Below, in pieces: positions 27,115 through 35,524 of a stretch of DNA of 64,000 bases (its first letter is position 1; each line of letters opens with the position of its first letter). The notes below the pieces were generated by a model. That model made no database searches. It saw nothing but the letters and a program-made list of their open reading frames with translations, and had not been told where the DNA came from. The stretch comes from an uncultured Acetatifactor sp. (GTDB lineage Bacteria; Bacillota; Clostridia; Lachnospirales; Lachnospiraceae): assembly GCA_934436435.1 (NCBI GenBank), contig CAKSAN010000013.1:86476-150475 (forward strand), in the 5' to 3' direction. Made by a program: the position numbers and the translations under genes.

Positions 27115-27341
27115 TGCAGCGCTGGCGGGAGAAACTGAAATACATAGAGGCTGGTCTGATCATTACCTCCCTCATCATGTTTGTAGTGTCCTTATTTGTG
27201 GACTATGAAAATACCGGATTAGAGGCTGCGGTACTTATCATTGGAACTGCGGTGATTTCTGTTGTAGCAGAGAAAGTCGATAAAAAAGAAATCGAGAAAA
27301 TGAAACGCCAGGAAGAGGAAGAATTGAAAGATATTGTCTGA
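27111..27341 (+). CDS. small two-helix membrane protein
   Basis: 76 residues, starting within the ATGA overlap with the gene before. Two hydrophobic helices (about 12-28 and 37-53) and a highly charged tail KKEIEKMKRQEEEELKD. Unknown function; probably works with its upstream partner. Confidence 0.75.
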   Translation: MMQRWREKLKYIEAGLIITSLIMFVVSLFVDYENTGLEAAVLIIGTAVISVVAEKVDKKEIEKMKRQEEEELKDIV

Positions 27342-27438
27342 GGACAAAATCCGTTTCCCAAAGGAAGAATGATTGACAGGAAGGTTAGCGAGTGCTAACC
27401 TTAGAAAGAGATTTTGAAAACTTTGGGAGTGACAATAT

Positions 27439-27528
27439 ATGGATCTGGCATTCTGGCTGGCAATCGTTGCAGCAATCCTGTGCGTTGCTGTCGCCATTTA
27501 CGGTGAAAGTAAAAAGGATAAAAAATAG
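27439..27528 (+). CDS. 29-residue single-helix membrane microprotein
   Basis: ATG at 27439 with GGGAGTG eight bases upstream, stop TAG at 27526. It encodes MDLAFWLAIVAAILCVAVAI followed by YGESKKDKK: one clean hydrophobic helix and a short Lys-rich cytoplasmic tail. The ribosome site, hydrophobic codon pattern and positive-inside tail favour a real gene. It lies 7 bases before the LysR start. Function unknown. Confidence 0.65.
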   Translation: MDLAFWLAIVAAILCVAVAIYGESKKDKK

Positions 27529-27535
27529 GGGAAAT

Positions 27536-28435
27536 ATGACACTTCAGCAATTAAAGTATGTAATAACGGTGGCGGAGACCGGAACCATCACGGAAGCAGC
27601 CAACAGGCTGTATGTTTCCCAGCCCAGCCTCACTAACGCAATCCACGAACTGGAAAAGGAAATGAATATTGTTATTTTCAACCGGACCAACAAGGGGATC
27701 ACGCTTTCCAAGGAAGGGGATGATTTTCTGGGATATGCGAGACAGGTGTTGGAGCAGGCGGCGATTCTTGAGGATAAATACAAGGGGAATCCCGGTGGCA
27801 AAAAACAGTTTTGCGTATCCACGCAGCATTATTCTTTTGCCGTCAATGCATTTGTGGATCTGATCAAGCAGTACGGGCAGGAAGAATACGATTTCAGTCT
27901 GCGGGAGACCCAGACCTATGAGATCATAGAGGATGTGGCACGCCTGCGCAGTGAGATCGGGATTCTGTTTTTGAATGATTTTAATCAGGCGGTACTCGGT
28001 AAGATTCTGAAGTCCAACGATCTGGAATTTCACCAACTGTTTGTTGCCAGACCCCATGTATTTATCAGCAGAAAACATCCGCTGGCGGGTAACAGCATAA
28101 TTACGAACGAAGAACTGGAAGAATATCCGTACCTCTCCTTTGAACAGGGAGAACACAATTCCTTTTACTTTTCGGAGGAGATCTTCTCTGATTTTGAACG
28201 CAGGAAAAATATCCGTGTGCGGGACAGAGCAACACTGTTCAATCTGTTGATCGGCCTGAGCGGTTACACCGTATGCAGTGGCGTGATCGACAAAAAATTA
28301 AACGGAAAAGATATTATCGCCGTGCCGCTGGCCGATGAGAGTGACATGCGGATCGGTTATATTACACACAGAAAAGGAATGCTCAGCAGACTGGGCTCTA
28401 CCTATCTGGAAGCACTACAGAAATATTTAGGATAA
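27536..28435 (+). CDS. LysR-family transcriptional regulator
   Basis: 299 residues from the ATG at 27536 (AGGGGAA just upstream); the longer in-frame start overlaps the microprotein. N-terminal winged HTH: TLQQLKYVITVAETGTITEA, RLYVSQPSLTNAIHELEKE. The C-terminal LysR substrate domain is about 90-299. It is followed by a terminator and then a YxjG-like methionine synthase gene in the same direction. A methionine- or sulfur-related regulatory role is inferred from that neighbour only. Confidence 0.93.
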   Translation: MTLQQLKYVITVAETGTITEAANRLYVSQPSLTNAIHELEKEMNIVIFNRTNKGITLSKEGDDFLGYARQVLEQAAILEDKYKGNPGGKKQFCVSTQHYSFAVNAFVDLIKQYGQEEYDFSLRETQTYEIIEDVARLRSEIGILFLNDFNQAVLGKILKSNDLEFHQLFVARPHVFISRKHPLAGNSIITNEELEEYPYLSFEQGEHNSFYFSEEIFSDFERRKNIRVRDRATLFNLLIGLSGYTVCSGVIDKKLNGKDIIAVPLADESDMRIGYITHRKGMLSRLGSTYLEALQKYLG

Positions 28436-28479
28436 ATAGGTTGCCCATAGTTTCAAACTATGGACAACCTATATTTTTA
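28436..28479 (+). terminator. terminator of LysR gene
   Basis: Near-perfect 17-bp stem beginning ATAGGTTGCCCATAGTT with a three-base loop, followed by ATTTTTAT. It starts at the stop codon. Confidence 0.92.
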
Positions 28480-28503
28480 TGTATTATGCGTATTATGTCA
28501 TTC

Positions 28504-28518
28504 TTCTTATAATAAGAA
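28504..28518 (+). promoter_or_regulatory. palindromic promoter element of YxjG-like gene
   Basis: TTCTTATAATAAGAA, a palindrome with the T-N11-A form of LysR sites, contains the -10 TATAAT (28508-28513). No good -35 is seen. Direct repeats GTATTATG lie just upstream. This fits a promoter controlled by the neighbouring LysR protein. Confidence 0.5.
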
Positions 28519-28565
28519 CAATTCAAAAAATGACAAAATAATAAAATGAAATGGAGAGAATGACA

Positions 28566-29687
28566 ATGAGCAATTTACAGACACCTTTTCGCTATGATTT
28601 CGTAGGAAGCTTTTTAAGACCGGAAAAGCTGAAGAAAGCAAGAAGACAGTTCGATGAAGGAAAGATCGATGCTGCGGCACTGAAGGAAGTGGAAGATGAA
28701 GCCATTACAGAGCTTGTAAGCAAGATCAAGGAGCTGGGCTATCATGTGATCACTGACGGTGAATTCCGCAGAGCCACCTGGCATCTGGATTTTATGTGGG
28801 GATTTGACGGTATTGGCCATACCCCTACCAAGACGGGACTTCCGTTTCACGGTGAGGCAGCAATGGTGGATGATACCTACATTGTGGGCAAGATCGGACT
28901 GACCGGAGAGCATCCTTTTGTAGAGCACTTCCGGTTTGTAAAAGCATTGGAGGATGAAAATACCGTAGCAAAACAAACCATACCTTCCCCAGCCCAGTTT
29001 TTGGCGCAGTTTACCATGCCGTTTAATCGAAGCTGCACAGAGAAGCATTATCCGGACGAGCAGGAGCTGGTAAATGACATTGTGGCAGCCTACGGAAAAG
29101 TGATCAATGATCTCTATGCGGCAGGATGCAGAAACTTACAGCTGGATGACTGCACTTGGGGAATGTTCGCAGACAAGATCGGCCATACCCTGTACGGAAC
29201 CACCAGAGAGGGAATTGTGGAATTTCAGAAAGCTCATAAGGACATTAACAATAAGGTGATCGCCAATGCACCGAAGGATATGATCATCAACACCCATGTA
29301 TGCCGCGGCAATTTCCATTCCACCTACGCAAGCGAGGGCGCATATGATTCCGTAGCGGACATTCTGTTCGGAGAAGAGAATGTGAATGCTTATTTCCTGG
29401 AGTTTGACGACGAGAGATCCGGTGGCTTCGCACCTTTGGCCAAGGTATCCGGGGAGAAAAAAGTAGTACTGGGACTGATCACCACCAAGTCTCCCGTACT
29501 GGAGGACAAGCAGCTTGTCATTGACAGAATCCACGATGCTGCAAAATATATTCCGCTGGAGAGATTATACTTAAGCCCTCAGTGCGGATTTGCCTCCTGC
29601 GAGATCGGCAATAAGCTGACTGAGGAAGAGCAGTGGGCAAAACTTCGGCTGGTGAAAGAAGTGGCGGAGGAAGTTTGGGGAAAATAA
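28566..29687 (+). CDS. cobalamin-independent methionine synthase-like protein (YxjG/YxjH, MetE C-terminal type)
   Basis: 373 residues from ATG 28566, which has GGAGAG seven bases upstream. A single MetE-like TIM barrel: FRYDFVGSFLRPEKL, HVITDGEFRR, QLDDCTWGMF, NTHVCRGNFHS (zinc His and Cys), FLEFDDERSGGF, LSPQCGFASCEIGNKL (zinc Cys). The length matches YxjG/YxjH rather than full MetE, which has a second N-terminal barrel. It probably transfers a methyl group to homocysteine or a related thiol; the donor is uncertain in this family. Confidence 0.92.
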   Translation: MSNLQTPFRYDFVGSFLRPEKLKKARRQFDEGKIDAAALKEVEDEAITELVSKIKELGYHVITDGEFRRATWHLDFMWGFDGIGHTPTKTGLPFHGEAAMVDDTYIVGKIGLTGEHPFVEHFRFVKALEDENTVAKQTIPSPAQFLAQFTMPFNRSCTEKHYPDEQELVNDIVAAYGKVINDLYAAGCRNLQLDDCTWGMFADKIGHTLYGTTREGIVEFQKAHKDINNKVIANAPKDMIINTHVCRGNFHSTYASEGAYDSVADILFGEENVNAYFLEFDDERSGGFAPLAKVSGEKKVVLGLITTKSPVLEDKQLVIDRIHDAAKYIPLERLYLSPQCGFASCEIGNKLTEEEQWAKLRLVKEVAEEVWGK

Positions 29688-29719
29688 GAATAATTTCGCT
29701 GTTATGTTCATTATTTGAT

Positions 29720-30049
29720 TTATAAAATCTCAATTATTTTTAAAATCTTTTGTTTCTTTTCATTATCGCAGTCTTTTAAGGCTCTCAATATCTCATTATC
29801 CAATGCAAGAGAAGAATTTTCGTATTGATCGGATAAAAGATAATCGATCGAGGTATTGAGGGCATTTGCGATGGCCAGCAATGCAATGAGTGAAACTTTT
29901 GTATGATTATTCTCAATATTGGATATATGGCTGACATTGCAATTTATAAGTTGGGCAAGATTATCTTGCGTTAAATTCCTGTTGATACGCACCGCTTTTA
30001 TCTTTAATCCCAGTTTTTCATAATCGATTGTCTGTTGCAATGGAATCAC
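29720..30049 (-). CDS. XRE-family transcriptional regulator
   Basis: 109 residues. The HTH at about 12-68 reads LGLKIKAVRINRNLTQDNLA, then CNVSHISNIENNHTKVSL; a short C-terminal helix (ILRALKDCDNEKKQKILKII) probably forms the dimer. It is divergent from the lipoprotein gene at 30160 with 110 bases between, so it may control that gene and itself. Confidence 0.92.
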   Translation of the reverse strand: MIPLQQTIDYEKLGLKIKAVRINRNLTQDNLAQLINCNVSHISNIENNHTKVSLIALLAIANALNTSIDYLLSDQYENSSLALDNEILRALKDCDNEKKQKILKIIEIL

Positions 30050-30159
30050 CCTTCCTTGCCTACATAAATATTTTTATGGTCTAATTGTAATATTGACAAA
30101 TTTATGATAGAATACTCTGCGTAAGTTAAATATATTTATACAGACAAGGAGAACATTTT

Positions 30160-30783
30160 ATGAGGACAACGAATAAGCGGAAAAATATGTTAAGTGTATT
30201 GGCAGCAGCGGTTATGCTCATGACAGCCCTGCTTACAGCCTGCGGTTCCGGTCAGGAGGCAGTTACTTCTACACAAGCAGAAGCCTCCAAAGTGGAAACG
30301 GAAACTGCCAAAGCAGAAGAAACAGCGCCGGCAGCACCGACAGAAACAAAAGAAGCAGAACCAACGGCAGAACCTACAGAACCCGCACCGGAACCTGTGG
30401 TATATGAAGGGATCGATATGGAGTCTACGCTCCCGGGGGTAGAATGGATAAAAACTTTTGATGGAGTCATAGAAGAGCCTAAAATGGTTATTTTTAACGA
30501 TGAAACCAACAAAAAGGTTATTGTAGAAAATGGACAGAAGGTTGAGTTTTCAGAAGGTGATAATTTATTGATATATACACCGGCAAAAATGCAGGTATAT
30601 ATAGAAAGTGCGCAGAACGATTATGAGACGTTTGATGAGGTTGCAGGCAATGAAAATTATTATATTTTAAGTAAGTTATCTGTAGAAGTAAAGGATGGCG
30701 ATGAAGTAGCACTTGAGTATAATATTAAAGGAGAAGGGGAATATACATTAAATATTACCTTAATTGCTAAAAAAGGTGAGTAG
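30160..30783 (+). CDS. surface lipoprotein of unknown function
   Basis: 207 residues. Signal peptide with basic start and lipobox LTAC (Cys28), then a long Glu/Thr/Pro/Ala-rich linker (about 32-78) typical of Gram-positive wall-spanning spacers. A C-terminal domain of about 125 residues is probably all-beta (WIKTFDGVIEEPKMVIFND through GEYTLNITLIAKKG). No family recognised. Divergent from an XRE regulator. Confidence 0.8.
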   Translation: MRTTNKRKNMLSVLAAAVMLMTALLTACGSGQEAVTSTQAEASKVETETAKAEETAPAAPTETKEAEPTAEPTEPAPEPVVYEGIDMESTLPGVEWIKTFDGVIEEPKMVIFNDETNKKVIVENGQKVEFSEGDNLLIYTPAKMQVYIESAQNDYETFDEVAGNENYYILSKLSVEVKDGDEVALEYNIKGEGEYTLNITLIAKKGE

Positions 30784-31228
30784 GTAAGTGACAATCTACC
30801 CCCTCATCACTCCGCCGAATTAATTTTTTATAATTTTTGCTCTATAACTTCATACGGTAGTCGAAAACAGCAACAGAGTTCTTTCTTCCGAATACATTTC
30901 GGGAAGAACTCTGTTATTTTTGGCAAATCCAGCAGGCTCTCTTTGGAAAGATTCAGGTAACAGTAAGCCAGTGTTTCGCCATCATTTGGCATACAGGCTT
31001 GGCTGTTCCCGCGAGGAAACAGAGGGTATTCCATATGAAAACCGGTTGTTTCACCATCCCGGGTAAGCTATAATAGAGCTATAGTTAGACAGGATTAACG
31101 GTTTCCCGGGAGGGAATCTGCGAAATATGATCCTGCATGGCTGCCTCGCCGGAGAGCACCCGGAGCAATTCGTAGAGGAAGTAGCGAGGGCACATCAAGA
31201 TAAACAGGAATAATACGGAGGAAACAGC
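30784..31228. other. intergenic region with terminator-like hairpin and a promoter
   Basis: At 30872-30921 a hairpin with stem AACAGAGTTCTT and partner AAGAACTCTGTT runs into ATTTTT; it probably ends the lipoprotein transcript. A promoter TTGTTT-17-TATAAT lies at 31046-31074. Past it, ATG 31127 opens a 28-codon frame ending at 31213, with a weak GGGAGGG site; I am not confident it is translated. The minus-strand frames here look like chance. Confidence 0.5.
31046..31074 (+). promoter_or_regulatory. promoter upstream of Cys-rich unknown gene and uvrA2
   Basis: TTGTTT (31046-31051), 17-base spacer, TATAAT (31069-31074). Confidence 0.6.
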
Positions 31229-32128
31229 ATGAATAAAAAAACAGCCTATTACCATCTTCCCGGTCTGTTTGAATTTTATGAACTATACCGGATATTCCTG
31301 CCATTATTCCGGGAGCATCGGGAATATTTTTACGACTGGTGTGACATCGGGTCCATCTATGGAGCACCGCCGGACTGTATCTGGGGAGGCGGCCGCGTCT
31401 CACTGGAGGATCACGATGCCCGGGAAGTGCTGGCGTTGTTACAGGAATACGGCATTTCGGCCCGCCTGACCTTCAGCAATTCGAAACTTTGCGAGGAACA
31501 TCTTTCGGACAGAAAATGCAATGAACTCTGTGCCCTGTTTGCGGAAAATACAACCCCGGGGAACGGCGTGATCGTCCATTCGGAGCTGCTGTTACAGTAT
31601 CTGAAAAGTCATTATCCGGAACTTTATCCGGTGTCCTCCACCACAAAGGTCCTGACGGATTTTGAAGCATTGAAAAAGGAGATCGGCAGAGACGATTTTC
31701 GCTATGTCGTACCGGATTTCCGTCTGAACAAGGCCTATGAAAAATTAAATACGCTGACAGAATCACAGAAAGACAAAGTGGAATTTTTGTGCAATGAGTG
31801 CTGCTATTTCGGCTGTAAGGACAGGAAAGAATGCTATGAAGCCGTCAGCCGCAGGAATCTGGGAGAGGAGCCGGATTTCCGCTGTACTTCTCCGGGGGCG
31901 GAGGAGGGCTATCGTTTCTCCAAGGCCATGAAAAATCCCGGATTTATCAGCGTGGAAGACATTCAGAAGATTTATCTGCCCATGGGATTTCCCAATTATA
32001 AGATCGAGGGCCGGGGACTGGGCAGTGCACTGGTTCTGGAATTTTTACTGTACTATATGACGAAACCGGAGTATCAGCTACAGGTCAGAGAAGAAATCTA
32101 TCTGGACAATATGCTGGATCTGTTTTAA
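31229..32128 (+). CDS. protein of unknown function with a Cys cluster
   Basis: 299 residues, soluble. Visible features are GSIYGAPPDCIWGGGR near 42, RLTFSNSKLCEEHLSDRKCN near 80, GVIVHSELLLQYLK and VVPDFRLNKAYEKLN in the middle, and a Cys-rich segment at about 187-225 (FLCNECCYFGCKDRKECYE then RC). The alternating strand/helix pattern and late Cys cluster are loosely reminiscent of U32-peptidase/RlhA-type TIM barrels with a metal cluster, but I cannot confirm this. GGAGGAAAC ribosome site. uvrA2 follows 31 bases later. Confidence 0.7.
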   Translation: MNKKTAYYHLPGLFEFYELYRIFLPLFREHREYFYDWCDIGSIYGAPPDCIWGGGRVSLEDHDAREVLALLQEYGISARLTFSNSKLCEEHLSDRKCNELCALFAENTTPGNGVIVHSELLLQYLKSHYPELYPVSSTTKVLTDFEALKKEIGRDDFRYVVPDFRLNKAYEKLNTLTESQKDKVEFLCNECCYFGCKDRKECYEAVSRRNLGEEPDFRCTSPGAEEGYRFSKAMKNPGFISVEDIQKIYLPMGFPNYKIEGRGLGSALVLEFLLYYMTKPEYQLQVREEIYLDNMLDLF

Positions 32129-32159
32129 TAAATGGAATCAAAAGATGGGGAGTACTGTC

Positions 32160-34655
32160 ATGGAAAACGAAACCAATGAACCAAAACATATCAAAGTAAG
32201 AGGTGCAAAGGTTCATAACCTGAAAAATATAGATGTAGATGTTCCCCTGCACAAAATCGTAGGGATTGCCGGAGTATCCGGCTCGGGAAAATCTTCGCTG
32301 GCATTGGGCGTCCTCTATGCAGAGGGCTCCAGACGTTATCTGGAATCCCTGTCCACATACACGAGAAGACGTATGACCGGTGCGGCGAAAGCACAGGTGG
32401 ATGAAGTCCTCTATGTTCCGGCTGCGCTGGCACTGCATCAGCGCCCCGGCATTCCCGGGATCCGCAGTACCTTTGGAACCGGCACGGAACTTTTGAACAG
32501 TCTGCGTCTGATGTATTCCCGTCTGGCATCCCACCGCTGCCCCAACGGACATTATGTGCCGCCGACCCTGAAAGTAGCGGCGGAGCAGGAGATCCTGTGC
32601 CCGGAATGCGGGGCGAAGGTGCACGCCCCCAGTGCAGAAGAACTGGCATTTAATTCCCAGGGAGCCTGCCCGAAGTGCGGTGGTACGGGAAGTGTGCGGA
32701 CCGTGGATCTGGATTCTCTTGTGCCGGATGATTCCCTGAGCATTGACGAGGGAGCGGTGGCACCCTGGAACAGTCTCATGTGGTCATTGATGACAGATGT
32801 CTGCCGGGAAATGGGAGTGCGGACGGATGTGCCTTTCCGGGAACTCACGGAGCGGGAAAAAGAGATCGTCTATCACGGCCCCGCGGAGAAGAAACATATT
32901 TTTTATAAGGCGAAAAAGACCAATCAGGCGGGAGAATTGGATTTTACATATTTCAATGCAGTATACACGGTAGAAAATGCGCTGGCAAAGGTAAAAGACG
33001 AAAAGGGCATGAAACGTGTGGAAAAATTCTTAAAGGAGGACATCTGCCCGGAATGCGGCGGCAGCAGACTTTCGGACGCGGCCAGAGCACCGAGACTCCG
33101 GGGCATAGGACTTGCGCAGGCCTGCCAGATGTCCCTGAAAGAGCTGGTGGACTGGGTAGCGGGAGTGCCAGATTCCCTGCCGGAAGAGATGCGGCCTATG
33201 GCAGATTCCATCTGTGAATCTTTCCAGACCGTGGCGAAGCGGCTGATGGATTTGGGACTTTCCTATCTGTCTCTGGATCGTGCGGCTGCCTCCCTGTCCA
33301 CCGGGGAAAGACAGCGGATGCAGCTGGCCCGCGCAGTGCGAAACCGTACCACCGGGGTACTCTATGTGCTGGACGAGCCTTCCATCGGTCTGCATCCTTC
33401 GAATATTGTTGGGCTGAATGCGGTGATGCACGATCTGATTGCTGATGGCAACTCCATTATTTTAGTAGACCATGACACCCAGATCCTGTCCGAAGCGGAC
33501 TGGCTGATCGAAATGGGACCGGAAGCCGGTGCCGGAGGCGGCTATGTGATCACACAGGGCACGATTCCTCAAGTGATTGCGCAGAAAGAGTCCATGATCG
33601 GTCCTTTTCTGACGCAGACTGCGGATATGCGTATCCGTAAGCCCACCGCCCGGGAGGAAATATTTGCACTGGGAAAGCTCCATCTGTCCACGGATGCCAT
33701 CCACACGGTAAAATCTCTGGAAATCGACATTCCCAAAGGAAGACTTACGGTCGTTACCGGTGTCTCCGGATCAGGAAAGACCACCATGGTGCTGGAAAGT
33801 CTGATTCCCGGACTGGAAGCCAGTTTAAACGGTGAACATTTGCCCGGCCATGTAAAAAGCATCACCGCGGAGGGCATCGCCCATGTGAAACTGATCGATG
33901 CATCCCCCATCGGCATCAATGTGCGTTCCACGGTAGCCACTTATGCCAATGTGCATGACGAACTGCGGAAGATCTATGCTAAAACTGCGGATGCGAAAAA
34001 TAAAAAATATAAGGCAGGAGATTTTTCCTACAATACCGGAAAATTAAGATGTCCGGTCTGCGACGGTACCGGACAGATCAGTCTGGATGTGCAGTTTCTG
34101 CCGGATGTGGATGTGCCTTGTCCGGAGTGTGGCGGTTCCCGCTATGCCAAAGAGGCATGGGACATCTGCTACGAGAACAAACAGGGGAAACGTTATTCTC
34201 TGCCCCAGATGATGGAGATGGATGTCGCGACGGCGCTACAGGCAACGCAGGACTGGAAAGTGGTCCATCAGCGGCTGGAAGTCCTGAAAAATCTGGGACT
34301 GGGGTATCTCACGCTGGGAGAAGAGACTCCCAGTCTTTCCGGCGGGGAAGCCCAGCGGTTGAAACTGGCCAGTGAAATGGGCAGAGGACAGTCGGATTCC
34401 GTGTTCGTATTCGATGAGCCGACGATCGGATTGCATCCGTTAGATGTACAGGTGCTTTTGCAGGTATTTCAGGCCTTGGTGGACAATGGGGCGACGGTGC
34501 TTGTCATCGAACATGATCTGGATGTGATCCGCAATGCCGATTACATTATTGATATGGGACCCGGTGGCGGAGAAGACGGTGGCAGGGTCGTTGCTGTGGG
34601 AACTCCGGAGCAGATCGCAGCAAATGCGGACAGCGTTACGGGAAAATATCTGTAG
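32160..34655 (+). CDS. UvrA2-type excinuclease ATPase subunit
   Basis: 831 residues from ATG 32160 (GGGGAG eight bases upstream). Two ABC ATPase halves: Walker A VSGSGKSSLA near 37 and VSGSGKTTMV near 540; signatures LSTGERQRMQLA and LSGGEAQRLKLA; Walker B VLDEPSIGL and VFDEPTIGL. Zinc modules: CPECGAK/CPKCGGTG, CPECGG, and CPVCDGTG/CPECGG. About 100 residues shorter than housekeeping UvrA, the difference falling after the first Walker A where the UvrB-binding domain normally lies. That is the UvrA2 form, linked in other bacteria to tolerance of DNA-binding drugs. No uvrB or uvrC nearby. Confidence 0.92.
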   Translation: MENETNEPKHIKVRGAKVHNLKNIDVDVPLHKIVGIAGVSGSGKSSLALGVLYAEGSRRYLESLSTYTRRRMTGAAKAQVDEVLYVPAALALHQRPGIPGIRSTFGTGTELLNSLRLMYSRLASHRCPNGHYVPPTLKVAAEQEILCPECGAKVHAPSAEELAFNSQGACPKCGGTGSVRTVDLDSLVPDDSLSIDEGAVAPWNSLMWSLMTDVCREMGVRTDVPFRELTEREKEIVYHGPAEKKHIFYKAKKTNQAGELDFTYFNAVYTVENALAKVKDEKGMKRVEKFLKEDICPECGGSRLSDAARAPRLRGIGLAQACQMSLKELVDWVAGVPDSLPEEMRPMADSICESFQTVAKRLMDLGLSYLSLDRAAASLSTGERQRMQLARAVRNRTTGVLYVLDEPSIGLHPSNIVGLNAVMHDLIADGNSIILVDHDTQILSEADWLIEMGPEAGAGGGYVITQGTIPQVIAQKESMIGPFLTQTADMRIRKPTAREEIFALGKLHLSTDAIHTVKSLEIDIPKGRLTVVTGVSGSGKTTMVLESLIPGLEASLNGEHLPGHVKSITAEGIAHVKLIDASPIGINVRSTVATYANVHDELRKIYAKTADAKNKKYKAGDFSYNTGKLRCPVCDGTGQISLDVQFLPDVDVPCPECGGSRYAKEAWDICYENKQGKRYSLPQMMEMDVATALQATQDWKVVHQRLEVLKNLGLGYLTLGEETPSLSGGEAQRLKLASEMGRGQSDSVFVFDEPTIGLHPLDVQVLLQVFQALVDNGATVLVIEHDLDVIRNADYIIDMGPGGGEDGGRVVAVGTPEQIAANADSVTGKYL

Positions 34656-34671
34656 ACACAGGAGGCGTATT

Positions 34672-35019
34672 ATGAGAAATGTGTTGGATAAAAACATGTT
34701 TTTTGCGAAGCTCACCGGTTTCCCGGGACTTCCGAAGCTGATCTGGCGGCATCGGGAGGCCATTATGCGAAGCTCCGGCAGCGAGAAAAAGGGCTACAAA
34801 AGCAAGATCATCGACATGGGCGAGGAAAGCGTCACCATGTACGTCTATGCCTGCCCCATCCATGAGACCCTGAAAGCACTGGGAATGCCCGAGATTGCCC
34901 CGGTCATGTGCGCCATCGACAAAATCTACACCACCGGCATCCGCGGCGTCCACTACCACAGACAGAAATCCGTGGCCGAAGGCGACGAGTACTGCGATTA
35001 TTACATTACCAGAGAGTAG
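34672..35019 (+). CDS. L-2-amino-thiazoline-4-carboxylic acid hydrolase-like protein, short form
   Basis: 115 residues with AGGAGG seven bases upstream of the ATG. The sequence matches the C-terminal half of ATC hydrolases: DMGEESVTMYVYACPIHETL, PEIAPVMCAIDKIY, and the final GDEYCDYYITRE. Family members are usually about twice as long, so the N-terminal half is missing or was replaced by a short leader (MRNVLDKNMFFAKLTG). A strong ribosome site suggests it is still made. Function is doubtful at this length. Confidence 0.75.
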   Translation: MRNVLDKNMFFAKLTGFPGLPKLIWRHREAIMRSSGSEKKGYKSKIIDMGEESVTMYVYACPIHETLKALGMPEIAPVMCAIDKIYTTGIRGVHYHRQKSVAEGDEYCDYYITRE

Positions 35020-35031
35020 GGATAAAATAAA

Positions 35032-35073
35032 AACCCCGGGTACGGCAGAGACATTCTCACCGTACCCGGGGTT
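35032..35073. terminator. bidirectional terminator
   Basis: Perfect 14-bp stem AACCCCGGGTACGG with a 14-base loop, between convergent genes. The T-rich tail is strongest for the minus strand. Confidence 0.9.
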
Positions 35074-35085
35074 CTGGTCTTATTT

Positions 35086-35406
35086 TTAAAAAATCACCTG
35101 CTCCAGCTTCTCGCGGAAGTCTGCTTCGGACATGGCGCCGACAAAGTTGGCCACGGGCTGGCCGTCTCTGAAGATTACAAAATTCGGAATGCTTGCAACC
35201 CGGTATTTCTGGGCGATGGTCATGTTCTCATCCACATTGAGTTTGCCGACCTTTACTTTTCCCTCGTAAGCTTCTGCCAGTTTTGCAACGATAGGAGCCA
35301 TCATCTTGCAGGGATTGCACCAGTCTGCGTAGAAATCCACCAGAACGGGCAAGGCGGAGTTCAGAACTTCTTCCTCAAAATTTGCAACGGTAAACGTATA
35401 TTCCAT
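35086..35406 (-). CDS. thioredoxin with CNPC active site
   Basis: 106 residues from ATG 35406 (AAGGAAGGA upstream). Full thioredoxin fold: LVDFYADWCNPCKMMAP with redox cysteines 30 and 33, then KLNVDENMTIAQKYRV, SIPNFVIFRDGQPVANFVG (cis-Pro). The dipeptide between the cysteines is NP rather than the usual GP, which may shift the redox potential. It lies 79 bases downstream of trmB on the same strand, probably in one transcript. Confidence 0.94.
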   Translation of the reverse strand: MEYTFTVANFEEEVLNSALPVLVDFYADWCNPCKMMAPIVAKLAEAYEGKVKVGKLNVDENMTIAQKYRVASIPNFVIFRDGQPVANFVGAMSEADFREKLEQVIF

Positions 35407-35524
35407 AGTATCCTTCCTTTCTGTCATTTGTTGATAGTATCTCAAAAATAAGAATCTATATTCAGGGTGTTACGTTCAGCCTGCGCCATTCGCAAAGCTG
35501 CGCTATGGGTTCATGGCGGAACGG

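Noticed and set aside
30828..31034. Minus-strand frame of 68 codons after the lipoprotein gene
   Set aside because: It reads through the terminator-like hairpin and has no ribosome site.
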